From Candidatus Ratteibacteria bacterium (GTDB lineage: Bacteria > CAIJMQ01): a DNA stretch of 11,906 bases. The stretch's first letter is position 1. Each line of letters begins with the position of its first letter. This document shows, one piece after another, positions 1-6,442 of the stretch. The notes beneath the pieces were generated by a model. It made no database searches, was not told the DNA's origin, and saw only the letters and a list, made by a program, of their open reading frames with translations. A program made the translations under genes and the position numbers. The stretch lies in the NCBI GenBank assembly GCA_028715665.1, contig JAQURI010000033.1, positions 1-11,906 on the forward strand. The letters are read 5' to 3'.

Positions 1-476
1 ATCGCTGCAAACGGACAGTTGGAAGTATGCGCTATTTTTTCAAAACCTTTCGGCATTTTTAACACATGGTCTCCGTGGCTCATCCAAACCGTGAGATTAT
101 TGCCGAGACCGCCGAAAATTTTATCAGGTTTATCTATTGTTAATTTTGAATCGCCGTATTCGCAGTTCGGAGAATGTTTAACTTTTCCTCCGAAAAGTTT
201 TGCCGTTAGTTGCATGCCGTAGCATATTCCCAGAACAGGAATTCCAAGTTTGAAGAACTGTTTCGATATTGTCGGGCTTTTATCCTTGGTAACTGTTGCG
301 GGACTGCCGGACAGGATAATCGCTTTGGGAGGATTGTCGAGAATTTTTCGGATAGAGACATTATACGGAAATATTTCCGAATAAACCTTGCACTCTCTGA
401 CTCTTCGGGCAATTAACTGTGTGTACTGCGAACCGAAATCTAAAATCGCGACCCGTTCTTTGGTTACAGATTCCAT
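1..476 (-). CDS. guaA: GMP synthase (glutamine-hydrolysing), N-terminal part, cut by window edge
   Basis: GuaA converts XMP to GMP using ATP and ammonia released from glutamine, the last step of guanine nucleotide synthesis in the cytoplasm. The reverse complement from the ATG at 474-476 reads 158 codons with no stop and runs off the left edge. The protein opens with the family hallmark ILDFGSQYTQLIARRVRE (residues 11-28), followed by VYSEIFPY (31-38), the oxyanion region LSGSPATV (55-62), the nucleophile Cys85 in GICYGMQL and the MSHGDHV motif (132-138). All belong to the class I glutamine amidotransferase domain. The catalytic His/Glu pair, the PP-ATPase domain and the dimerisation domain lie outside the window. 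LSGSP has Ser where LSGGP is usual, a mild change. A GAGAGG-type ribosome-binding site lies about 14 bases upstream. The gene follows glutamate dehydrogenase 1 on the same strand after 100 bp. Both connect to glutamate/glutamine nitrogen, but co-transcription is not certain. Confidence 0.93.
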   Translation of the reverse strand, partial: MESVTKERVAILDFGSQYTQLIARRVRECKVYSEIFPYNVSIRKILDNPPKAIILSGSPATVTKDKSPTISKQFFKLGIPVLGICYGMQLTAKLFGGKVKHSPNCEYGDSKLTIDKPDKIFGGLGNNLTVWMSHGDHVLKMPKGFEKIAHTSNCPFAA

Positions 477-553
477 TTATATAAAAAAACATCCTCTCTC
501 TACACATTGTCAGTAAACCAATGCATAGATGAAAAGGACGCCTTTGTCTTTTT

Positions 554-570
554 AGCACAAACTTTGTGCT
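554..570. repeat. Perfect inverted repeat just after gdh1
   Basis: AGCACAAA and TTTGTGCT form an 8-base inverted repeat around a single C, practically a 6-bp stem with a 5-base loop. It begins 7 bases beyond the stop codon of glutamate dehydrogenase 1. A run of T follows on the plus strand (573-578). On the minus strand, where gdh1 and guaA are transcribed, the stem is followed by A-rich sequence instead. It is therefore not a canonical terminator for gdh1. It could be an RNA-end-stabilising hairpin, a protein-binding dyad, or a terminator for antisense transcription. Confidence 0.5.
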
Positions 571-576
571 TATTTT

Positions 577-1920
577 TTATACCAAACCCTGGTCCAACAT
601 CGCATCCGCGACTTTTACGAATCCGCCGATGTTTGCGCCTTTTACGTAATCTATTGTATCTTTGGAAATTTGCCCATATTTGAGACATGTTTCGTGAATA
701 TTCTTCATAATTTGAAGCAAATGCTTATCAGTCTCCTCAGATGTCCACGTTAGTCTCATACTGTTTTGCGACATTTCAAGTCCTGAAGTAGCAACACCTC
801 CCGCATTTGCCGCTTTGCCGGGAGCAAACATAATTTTCTTCGTTGCAAGTTTGGCTGCGTCAGCTGTGCAACCCATGTTCGAAATTTCCGCGATTAAAAT
901 ACAGCCGTTGCTGATCAATGTTTTTGCGTCATTGATGTCTAATTCATTTTGTGTTGCGCAGGGCAGAGCTAAATCGCATTTTACTTCCCATGGGCGTTTT
1001 CCCGCATAAAACGGCACGCCGAATTTCTTTGCGTAGTCTTCGACTCGGTCATTATTTGACGCGCGCAACTGGAGCATATAGTTTATTTTTTCTCCTTTTA
1101 CTCCGTCTTTATCATATATATAGCCGTCCGGGCCGGAGAGCGTTATGACTTTTCCGCCGAGTTCGGTAATCTTTAATGCAACTCCCCATGCAACATTTCC
1201 GAAGCCGGAAAGCACTACGTTTTTCCCTTCTAAAGTCTCGTTTTTTAATTTCAGCATTTCTTGGACAAAATAAACTGCGCCGAAACCTGTTGCTTCAGGT
1301 CTGATTAAGCTTCCTCCCCAGTTGATACCTTTTCCCGTAAACACTCCGGTAAATTCGTTTTTCAGTTTTTTGTATTGACCAAAGAGATACCCTATTTCAC
1401 GTTTGCCGACTCCAATGTCTCCTGCGGGAACATCCGTATTCGGTCCGATGTAGCGGAAGAGTTCATTCATAAAACTCTGGCAGAATTTCATTACTTCGTT
1501 GTCGGATTTTCCTTTGGGGTCAAAGTCAGAACCGCCTTTGCCTCCGCCCATCGGAAGGGTTGTAAGACTGTTTTTAAAAACTTGTTCAAAAGCGAGGAAT
1601 TTCAAAATTCCCAAATTTACGCTGGGATGGAAGCGTAATCCGCCTTTGTAAGGTCCGAGCGCACTGTTGAATTGAACGCGGAAACCCCTGTTTACTTGCG
1701 TGTTGCCTTTGTCATTGGTCCAGGGAACCCTGAATATTATTATTCGTTCCGGCTCGACAATTCTTTCTAAAATACGCGCTTCGACGTACTCGGGATTTTC
1801 GTCAAGCACGCTGGGAAGACTTTCCAAAACTTCTTTTACGGCCTGATGAAATTCTGTTTCTCCCGGATTGCGCTTGAGAACTTGTTCGTAAACATTTTCT
1901 ATTATTTGTTTTGAAGACAC
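577..1920 (-). CDS. gdhA: Glutamate dehydrogenase 1, probably NAD-dependent (clostridial-like)
   Basis: This hexameric class I enzyme interconverts glutamate and 2-oxoglutarate plus ammonium. Its 447 residues are the normal length. Catalytic and substrate residues are all present: Lys92 (YKGGLRFHPS), Lys116, Lys128 (GGGKGGSDFDPKGKS), Asp168 (PAGDIGVG) and Ser379 (ATSGLEMSQ). The Rossmann loop is GFGNVAWG with Phe240, and the second cofactor segment is SGPDGYIYD with Pro264. These match the NAD-preferring Clostridium symbiosum enzyme, where Phe238 and Pro262 help exclude NADP; NAD use here is inferred. The usual NMPTT segment reads EISNMGCT (345-352), an unusual change. The start is GTG at 1918-1920, supported by a strong GGAGG (1926-1930) 5 bases upstream; no upstream ATG has a comparable site. 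It lies 134 bp downstream of the ATP-grasp gene on the same strand, with its own promoter candidate. It may serve mainly in glutamate breakdown, with the NADP-type paralogue handling assimilation. Confidence 0.95.
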   Translation of the reverse strand: MSSKQIIENVYEQVLKRNPGETEFHQAVKEVLESLPSVLDENPEYVEARILERIVEPERIIIFRVPWTNDKGNTQVNRGFRVQFNSALGPYKGGLRFHPSVNLGILKFLAFEQVFKNSLTTLPMGGGKGGSDFDPKGKSDNEVMKFCQSFMNELFRYIGPNTDVPAGDIGVGKREIGYLFGQYKKLKNEFTGVFTGKGINWGGSLIRPEATGFGAVYFVQEMLKLKNETLEGKNVVLSGFGNVAWGVALKITELGGKVITLSGPDGYIYDKDGVKGEKINYMLQLRASNNDRVEDYAKKFGVPFYAGKRPWEVKCDLALPCATQNELDINDAKTLISNGCILIAEISNMGCTADAAKLATKKIMFAPGKAANAGGVATSGLEMSQNSMRLTWTSEETDKHLLQIMKNIHETCLKYGQISKDTIDYVKGANIGGFVKVADAMLDQGLV

Positions 1921-1952
1921 TTTATCCTCCGTTTGGAAATAAGTTTTTATTG

Positions 1953-1991
1953 GCTAAAATCGCAAAACTGATTTTTGGCATGAATTTTAGC
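1953..1991. repeat. 8-bp inverted repeat overlapping the gdh1 -10 region
   Basis: GCTAAAAT (1953-1960) and ATTTTAGC (1984-1991) are exact inverted copies separated by 23 bases. One arm covers the gdh1 -10 hexamer and the other falls in the leader. This spacing suits two bound regulator subunits or a leader hairpin. The arms are AT-rich, so chance cannot be excluded. Confidence 0.4.
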
Positions 1992-2013
1992 ATGAGATAA
2001 CACGGGCTGGCAA
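1984..2013 (-). promoter_or_regulatory. Promoter candidate for glutamate dehydrogenase 1
   Basis: Read on the minus strand, TTGCCA (2008-2013) is followed after 18 bases by TAAAAT (1984-1989), preceded by TGC, which makes an extended -10. Transcription would start near 1977, leaving a leader of roughly 57 bases before the GTG. The site lies between the ATP-grasp gene and gdh1, so gdh1 could be expressed apart from its upstream neighbour. This is by pattern only. Confidence 0.45.
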
Positions 2014-2054
2014 ATTTGTTTGCTGATGTTTTTCGCTGTAATTTGAATAGCAAT

Positions 2055-4652
2055 TTAATCTTTTCCCGCATTGGAAAAGCAAACAACTTTTTGGGACACA
2101 ATATCACACATAAGCTGCAATTGTTTGCTTTTGGTTTCATAAACTTTTATTACATCTGTGTATTTTTCGCTTTCCGGAAGGCAGGCCGTAAGTAAATTTG
2201 GCATTTTCAAAAGCCAATCCTTGTTGAAGGTTACTTTTTCCTGATTTGGGAAAAGAGCTATGTAAAAAATGTCGCTTTCTATAAGGTCCTGGAAAAAGTG
2301 GGTCCCGAATGACAAATCCGGCATTAGATTTCCGCCCTCATATGCAATTTCTACCATCACGGAAATATTGTTTATTTCGTAAAAGTTGACAGGAACGCCC
2401 AAGCTCGGCGTGGTTGTTCCCCATCGTCCTGGGCCAAGCAAAATAGTGGGTTCGATTTCTTTATCGGTTATTTGTTTGTTTAATTTCCCCACAATCCTGG
2501 CGATGTCGTATTTTTCGGTTTGGGACAACTCGGAATATGCCTTCGGGTCGACGTAAATAATCTTTTTTATCGGCAGGGAGATGCTTCCGCCCATAAAATA
2601 TCCTTCGCATGAAAACAAGATTTTTTGCGGGTTGATTTGCGGAGGAATTTTCACCTGCGCATGCAAGCCCTTGGTTTGAAGGGGTCTGCACTGGAGCAGG
2701 TTTATCACGAGCTTGTCCTTATCTTTGAAATTGGCTGTAAATTCTATATCTACAGGATATTGATATTGGTTTTCTATGACTTGCAGTAATTTTTGCATAA
2801 TTGGGATGAAAGATGTATCGGAGAGAAGTTTTTTAAAAGTAAGAAGCCAGCATTTGTTTTCTTTCATTCCCAGTTCTCTCATTTTTCTGCTCATTTGGAA
2901 ATCGGGTTCAACAATGGAATCTAACGCCAACTCGGGATTTTCACTAAATAATTTTTGAAGAGGGACTGTTTTTAAATTATTCTCTTCAGTGTCAATCAAA
3001 TTGGCATGACGTTGCGAATATTTTCTTATATCATCCATGCCGGCAAGCGGCCGCAACAAGGGGGCGTCAAGGGCAATGATTCTGGGGTAATCGTCATCAA
3101 CGCGGTTTACTGCTCTTGTGCCGAGCCCGAATACGAGTCTTAACATTCCTGCTTTGGGATCAAGCTCCGGATTCCAGGCAAAAGTATCATACGAAACGCC
3201 GACTCCGGCGAGGTCCGGGAAGAAATATTTTTTTCTGTGCGAACCCGATACGCGTTGAATGAGCAAAGCCATTTGTTCGTCCTGGTGTTCCAAACCTCTT
3301 TGCAGACGGTATGCCAAAGCATTTTCGTTCATAGTGCTGGCGTACACTTTTCTAACCGCGGATTCAAATTGGTTGTATCTTTCCTCGGGGCTGCCTTGAT
3401 TGGCGAGAAAAAAGCTGGCATATTTTCCCGCAAAGGCATTTCCAAAAGCGTCTTCAAGCAAACTGCTGGAACGCACGATAATCGGGGATTGCCCGAAATA
3501 TTCGATCATTGCCTGGAACTGTTCGCAAATTTGGTCGGGAAATTTCCCTTTTAACATTTTTCTTCGAAGTTCCGATGCGATATGAAAATATCCCTCTTTT
3601 GTTTTTTGTTCCATTCTTAATTTCCACCAGCCATTTTCCACAATATAGCTGTAGAAAACATCAGACCCGACATAGAATGAGTCATGAGGCTCTAAAATTT
3701 GTTTCCAGTCATAAGATGTGTCCTTTGAGACGATATTGTTGGCGAGAAGCATCCCGACGGCCTTGCCGCCTATGAATCCCGTGCCGATCATTCGGCTTCT
3801 GATGCTCAATAAGTCTTCAAGCGAAAAATGGCTTTCTGCCAGAGATAAGATTCTTTTTTCGCGTCCGATCATTATTCTGCATAATTGTTTTACGCTCCGT
3901 TTTTTTTCAGCAGCGGAGATAGATTCGTCTTGGGATAGTTTTTCGCATTGCATAAAAAGCCGGTCCCAATAATCCAAAACTCTTTGCGCAGGTTCAAGCC
4001 CCTGTTCGGAAACATGCGAAATAAGTCTTGCGGCATCGACGCTGTTTGTGATTGGCACAAATTGTTCTCCCTTTTGCAGATGGGGGAAAAACATTTTTGG
4101 GGAATATCTTTTCCATGCTTTTAACGGATGTACGTAAATATTATCTTCGAAATTATAAACGTCCAGCAAAAGTTGGGTCGTTTCGCGGATTCTGGCTACG
4201 GTTTTGAAAGAATGGTTGTTTCTAATCAGGGCAAAGTAGCCGAGGGATTCCAATTCGAATAAGTATGGACAGGTAACCATAAAAAAATTACCTATCATCA
4301 GGTCGGTGGCCCAAGCGTCCAGTAAATCCGACAAACAGTCAAAAACATAAGAGATATTTTTCTTTTCGCGGGAAATTATTTTGTATACCTGTGACGAGAA
4401 AATCTCAAATCCGCTTTTGGCGTTCAATTCATAGATTGTAACGTTGGAGTCGGGTTCTACGAGGGGCTTATGCTTGGCAAATCTTATATAAATTACTTTT
4501 CTGCCGTCTTGTTTTGCTTTTGCTACAAAGGGAGTGACGAAGTGCTGAAAATCCTCGATTTTGTCCACCTGCCAGACAACATTATCGCCTTTGCGCAGAT
4601 AATCCAACACAGAATCCAACCCTGTCAGTCCTGTGGTTTCTTGTATTGCCAT
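2055..4652 (-). CDS. PEP/pyruvate-binding (PPDK N-domain) ATP-grasp protein with degenerate RecA-like N-terminus
   Basis: The protein has 865 residues. Residues 7-110 look like a KaiC/RecA-type domain (TGLTGLDSVLDYL, then a Walker B-like SYVFDCLSDLL with Asp105), but no GKT/GKS P-loop is present. Residues about 290-657 are the PPDK/PEP synthase ATP-binding domain: GGKAVGM with Lys297, VRSSSLLED with Arg394, FAGKYASFF, DIEF with Glu637, and LLQCRP with Gln654 and Arg656. These match the nucleotide ligands known in PPDK. The swivelling phosphohistidine domain and the PEP-binding TIM barrel are missing. A different C-terminal domain follows, with LLGPGRWG (738-745) and SFGTHFFQDL (781-790), a combination I recognise from multidomain PEP/pyruvate-binding proteins of other bacteria. 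It is therefore unlikely to be a normal PEP synthase, and its reaction is unknown. The ATG at 4650-4652 has AAGG about 8-10 bases upstream. It sits between the two glutamate dehydrogenase genes on the same strand, 101 bp after gdh2, suggesting a link to nitrogen/carbon balance. Confidence 0.85.
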   Translation of the reverse strand: MAIQETTGLTGLDSVLDYLRKGDNVVWQVDKIEDFQHFVTPFVAKAKQDGRKVIYIRFAKHKPLVEPDSNVTIYELNAKSGFEIFSSQVYKIISREKKNISYVFDCLSDLLDAWATDLMIGNFFMVTCPYLFELESLGYFALIRNNHSFKTVARIRETTQLLLDVYNFEDNIYVHPLKAWKRYSPKMFFPHLQKGEQFVPITNSVDAARLISHVSEQGLEPAQRVLDYWDRLFMQCEKLSQDESISAAEKKRSVKQLCRIMIGREKRILSLAESHFSLEDLLSIRSRMIGTGFIGGKAVGMLLANNIVSKDTSYDWKQILEPHDSFYVGSDVFYSYIVENGWWKLRMEQKTKEGYFHIASELRRKMLKGKFPDQICEQFQAMIEYFGQSPIIVRSSSLLEDAFGNAFAGKYASFFLANQGSPEERYNQFESAVRKVYASTMNENALAYRLQRGLEHQDEQMALLIQRVSGSHRKKYFFPDLAGVGVSYDTFAWNPELDPKAGMLRLVFGLGTRAVNRVDDDYPRIIALDAPLLRPLAGMDDIRKYSQRHANLIDTEENNLKTVPLQKLFSENPELALDSIVEPDFQMSRKMRELGMKENKCWLLTFKKLLSDTSFIPIMQKLLQVIENQYQYPVDIEFTANFKDKDKLVINLLQCRPLQTKGLHAQVKIPPQINPQKILFSCEGYFMGGSISLPIKKIIYVDPKAYSELSQTEKYDIARIVGKLNKQITDKEIEPTILLGPGRWGTTTPSLGVPVNFYEINNISVMVEIAYEGGNLMPDLSFGTHFFQDLIESDIFYIALFPNQEKVTFNKDWLLKMPNLLTACLPESEKYTDVIKVYETKSKQLQLMCDIVSQKVVCFSNAGKD

Positions 4653-4703
4653 AATTTAAACCTTGCAAAATCTATAAAAAAGAAATAAACAAAAGTTTTA
4701 ACG

Positions 4704-4731
4704 ATAGTATTTATATTTAAAAACTGAACAA
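4704..4731 (-). promoter_or_regulatory. Promoter candidate for the ATP-grasp gene
   Basis: On the minus strand TTGTTC (4726-4731), a 16-base AT-rich spacer and TACTAT (4704-4709) form a moderate sigma-70-like promoter. It lies in the 101-bp gap after gdh2. The transcript would start near 4697, with a leader of about 45 bases. The surroundings are very AT-rich, so a chance match is possible. Confidence 0.35.
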
Positions 4732-4753
4732 ATGAACGGGTTTCATCAAAAAC

Positions 4754-6091
4754 CTATACAATTCCCTGAGCAAGCATGGCGTCGGCTACTTTTAGAAACC
4801 CGGCAATATTTGCGCCAGCCATAAGGTTATTCTTTTTGCCATATTTTTCTGCGGTTATAACGCATTGGTCGTAAATATTGTCCATAATGGTTTTCAAACG
4901 TTTGTCTACTTCTTCAAAAGTCCAGCTCAGTCTTATTGAATTTTGGCTCATTTCCAAACCGCTGGTGGCAACGCCGCCTGCATTTGCGGCTTTGGCAGGG
5001 CCAAAAGATACGCCTTCATTGAGAAAAATTTCTATGGCTTCCGGTGTAGATGGCATATTTGCGCCTTCTCCGACAGCTATACAGCCGTTTTTTACGAGGG
5101 CTTGGGCGGCGTTTTGGTCAATCTCATTCTGGGTGGCGCACGGCAGGGCAATATCGCATGGAACAGACCAAACATCTTGAAACCTTTCCTTGAATATTGC
5201 GGACTTATGTTCGTTTGTATATTCTCTAATCCGACCTCTTTCCAATTCCTTTATGCGTTTGACTGTTTCAAGGCAAATTCCTTTCTGGTCAACGATGAAA
5301 CCGTTGCTGTCTGACATCGTAATGACTTTCGCTCCGAGTTCAATAGCTTTTTGCGCCGCATAAATTGCAACATTTCCTGATCCCGATATAGATACTTTTT
5401 TCCCCTTCCAGCCAGTTGCGCGGTCTTCAAGCATTCTGGTTACAAAGTAAATAAGCCCATAACCTGTAGCTTCGGTTCTCACAAGAGAGCCGCCATATGC
5501 AAGACCTTTTCCTGTAAGCACTCCGGTAAATTCGTTGCGTAATTTTTTATATTGTCCGAACATAAAACCTATTTCTCGTCCCCCAACGCCTATATCTCCG
5601 GCAGGGACATCTGTGTCCGGTCCTATATGGCGGAAAAGTTCGGTCATAAAACTCTGGCAGAAACGCATAACTTCATTGTCGGATTTACCCTTGGGACTAA
5701 AATCCGAACCGCCTTTGCCGCCGCCCATAGACAAGCCCGTGAGTGAATTTTTGAAAATCTGTTCAAACCCTAAAAATTTGATAATTCCGATGTAAACGCT
5801 CGGATGAAATCGCAGTCCTCCTTTATAAGGACCGAGAGCGCTATTGAATTCTATCCGAAAACCCCGATTAACATGAATATTTCCCTTGTCATCCTGCCAT
5901 GGAATACGGAAAATAATCTGCCTTTCCGGCTCGACAATCCTTTCAAGAATTTTAGCATCAGCATATTCGGGATGTTGTTCAAGAACGGATTCTAAACTGT
6001 CAAGCACTTCTTTGACTGCCTGATGAAATTCGCTCTCACCGGGATTTTTTTCTATAACTCTTTTCATAAAAGATTCGATACTATTGGACAT
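4754..6091 (-). CDS. gdhA: Glutamate dehydrogenase 2, probably NADP-dependent
   Basis: This is a second class I hexameric glutamate dehydrogenase of 445 residues, again complete. Catalytic residues visible: Lys90 (YKGGLRFHPS), Lys114, Lys126 (GGGKGGSDFSPKGKS), Asp166 (PAGDIGVG) and Ser377 (ATSGLEMSQ). The cofactor loop is GSGNVAIY with Ser238, and the following strand ends SDSNGF with Ser262. Ser at both positions is the pattern of NADP-dependent enzymes such as E. coli GdhA, so ammonium assimilation with NADPH is the likely role; that is inference. The GEGANMPST segment (341-349) is close to the usual EGANMPTT, unlike copy 1. SDFSPKGKS has Ser where copy 1 and E. coli have Asp. The ATG at 6089-6091 has a perfect AAGGAGG (6101-6107) 9 bases upstream. 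It heads the minus-strand cluster, preceded by two promoter candidates and an intrinsic terminator, so its expression may be regulated in the leader. The copies resemble different subfamilies more than each other in the cofactor domain, arguing against a recent tandem duplication. Confidence 0.95.
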   Translation of the reverse strand: MSNSIESFMKRVIEKNPGESEFHQAVKEVLDSLESVLEQHPEYADAKILERIVEPERQIIFRIPWQDDKGNIHVNRGFRIEFNSALGPYKGGLRFHPSVYIGIIKFLGFEQIFKNSLTGLSMGGGKGGSDFSPKGKSDNEVMRFCQSFMTELFRHIGPDTDVPAGDIGVGGREIGFMFGQYKKLRNEFTGVLTGKGLAYGGSLVRTEATGYGLIYFVTRMLEDRATGWKGKKVSISGSGNVAIYAAQKAIELGAKVITMSDSNGFIVDQKGICLETVKRIKELERGRIREYTNEHKSAIFKERFQDVWSVPCDIALPCATQNEIDQNAAQALVKNGCIAVGEGANMPSTPEAIEIFLNEGVSFGPAKAANAGGVATSGLEMSQNSIRLSWTFEEVDKRLKTIMDNIYDQCVITAEKYGKKNNLMAGANIAGFLKVADAMLAQGIV

Positions 6092-6145
6092 GATATTAGC
6101 CCTCCTTGACCCGCTTCGGAGTGGATTCCCAGGCAGATCTTATTA

Positions 6146-6173
6146 ATGATACCAATTAATTTGAATATTTCAA
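6146..6173 (-). promoter_or_regulatory. Promoter P2 candidate for glutamate dehydrogenase 2
   Basis: Minus strand: TTGAAA (6168-6173), a 16-base spacer, then TATCAT (6146-6151) preceded by TGG (extended -10). The start would be near 6139, giving a leader of about 48 bases that includes the strong AAGGAGG site. The -35 lies 3 bases beyond the T-run of the upstream terminator, so this promoter would be shielded from upstream transcription. Confidence 0.5.
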
Positions 6174-6176
6174 AAT

Positions 6177-6209
6177 AAAAAAACCACGGCGCTTTCCACA
6201 GCGTCGTGG
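6177..6209 (-). terminator. Strong intrinsic terminator upstream of gdh2
   Basis: On the minus strand a 10-bp stem (arms 6200-6209 and 6184-6193, one non-Watson-Crick position, which is A-C on this strand) closes a 6-base loop (6194-6199) and is followed directly by seven T (6183 down to 6177). This is the classic rho-independent form and its polarity is clearly minus. No minus-strand gene to the right of it reads into it: the next minus gene is 7482-7982, with a plus gene between. It must therefore stop either antisense transcription or a short transcript starting just upstream. Confidence 0.75.
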
Positions 6210-6235
6210 CTAAATTCAGTTTTTGAAACGCAAGC

Positions 6236-6244
6236 ATTATACCA
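6236..6244 (-). promoter_or_regulatory. Extended -10 promoter P1 candidate
   Basis: The minus strand carries TGGTATAAT: a perfect TATAAT (6236-6241) with the TG extension. No good -35 is seen at 16-18 bases upstream, which extended -10 promoters can tolerate. Transcription would begin near 6229 and meet the terminator at 6177-6209 after about 50-55 bases. The product would be a very short RNA or an attenuated leader for gdh2. Confidence 0.45.
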
Positions 6245-6301
6245 TAACAAAATAGATAATTTAGAAAATTTTTAAGAAAATATGGAGAAAAATTTTCCCT
6301 T

Positions 6302-6330
6302 TTGCATTTTTTCCACGTATAGTGTATCAT
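6302..6330 (+). promoter_or_regulatory. Promoter candidate for the MshEN-domain gene
   Basis: TTGCAT (6302-6307), a 17-base spacer and TATCAT (6325-6330) make a good sigma-70-like promoter. The start near 6337 would give a leader of roughly 106 bases containing the ribosome-binding site and hairpin described separately. Confidence 0.45.
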
Positions 6331-6401
6331 CCTGTCGGAATAGAACAAAAGCTTATACTGTAAAATTTGTGGTAATTTGCAAACTTGCTTAACCTAAATA
6401 A

Positions 6402-6434
6402 AAAGGAGTCCCGCCTGCTACGAAGCGGGCAGGC
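6402..6434 (+). repeat. Ribosome-binding site followed by a hairpin repeat before the start codon
   Basis: AAAGGAG (6402-6408) is the only good ribosome-binding site before the ATG at 6443, yet it ends 34 bases away. The gap holds a GC-rich palindromic element: GCCTGC (6413-6418) pairs with GCAGGC (6429-6434), or alternatively CCCGC (6410-6414) with GCGGG (6425-6429). Folding would bring the two signals closer. No in-frame ATG, GTG or TTG lies at normal spacing. The element resembles short palindromic repeats scattered through many candidate-phylum genomes and may have inserted here. Confidence 0.5.
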
Positions 6435-6442
6435 AAGCTAAA

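Larger units (their letters stand above)
6092..6442. promoter_or_regulatory. 351-bp divergent regulatory region between gdh2 and the MshEN-domain gene
   Basis: The gap holds, from left to right: the gdh2 ribosome-binding site (6101-6107), a repeat-like segment with CCCGCTTCG (6110-6118), promoter P2 (6146-6173), the minus-strand terminator (6177-6209), promoter P1 (6236-6244), a plus-strand promoter candidate (6302-6330), and the ribosome-binding site plus hairpin repeat of the plus gene (6402-6434). The 94-codon minus-strand reading frame crossing it (6064-6348) has no recognisable content and runs through the terminator, so I do not call it. Confidence 0.55.

Noticed and set aside
1922..2140. 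72-codon minus-strand frame between the ATP-grasp gene and gdh1
   Set aside because: It overlaps the end of the ATP-grasp gene and the gdh1 promoter, with no ribosome-binding site or family likeness.
3237..3554. 105-codon plus-strand frame inside the ATP-grasp gene
   Set aside because: It is antisense to a strongly supported coding region and the composition is that of a shadow frame.
4878..5314. Plus-strand frames of 100 and 123 codons inside gdh2
   Set aside because: They are antisense shadows of conserved glutamate dehydrogenase sequence.
6064..6348. 94-codon minus-strand reading frame upstream of and overlapping gdh2
   Set aside because: It overlaps the gdh2 start in another frame, runs through a strong terminator and two promoters, and shows no recognisable protein pattern.
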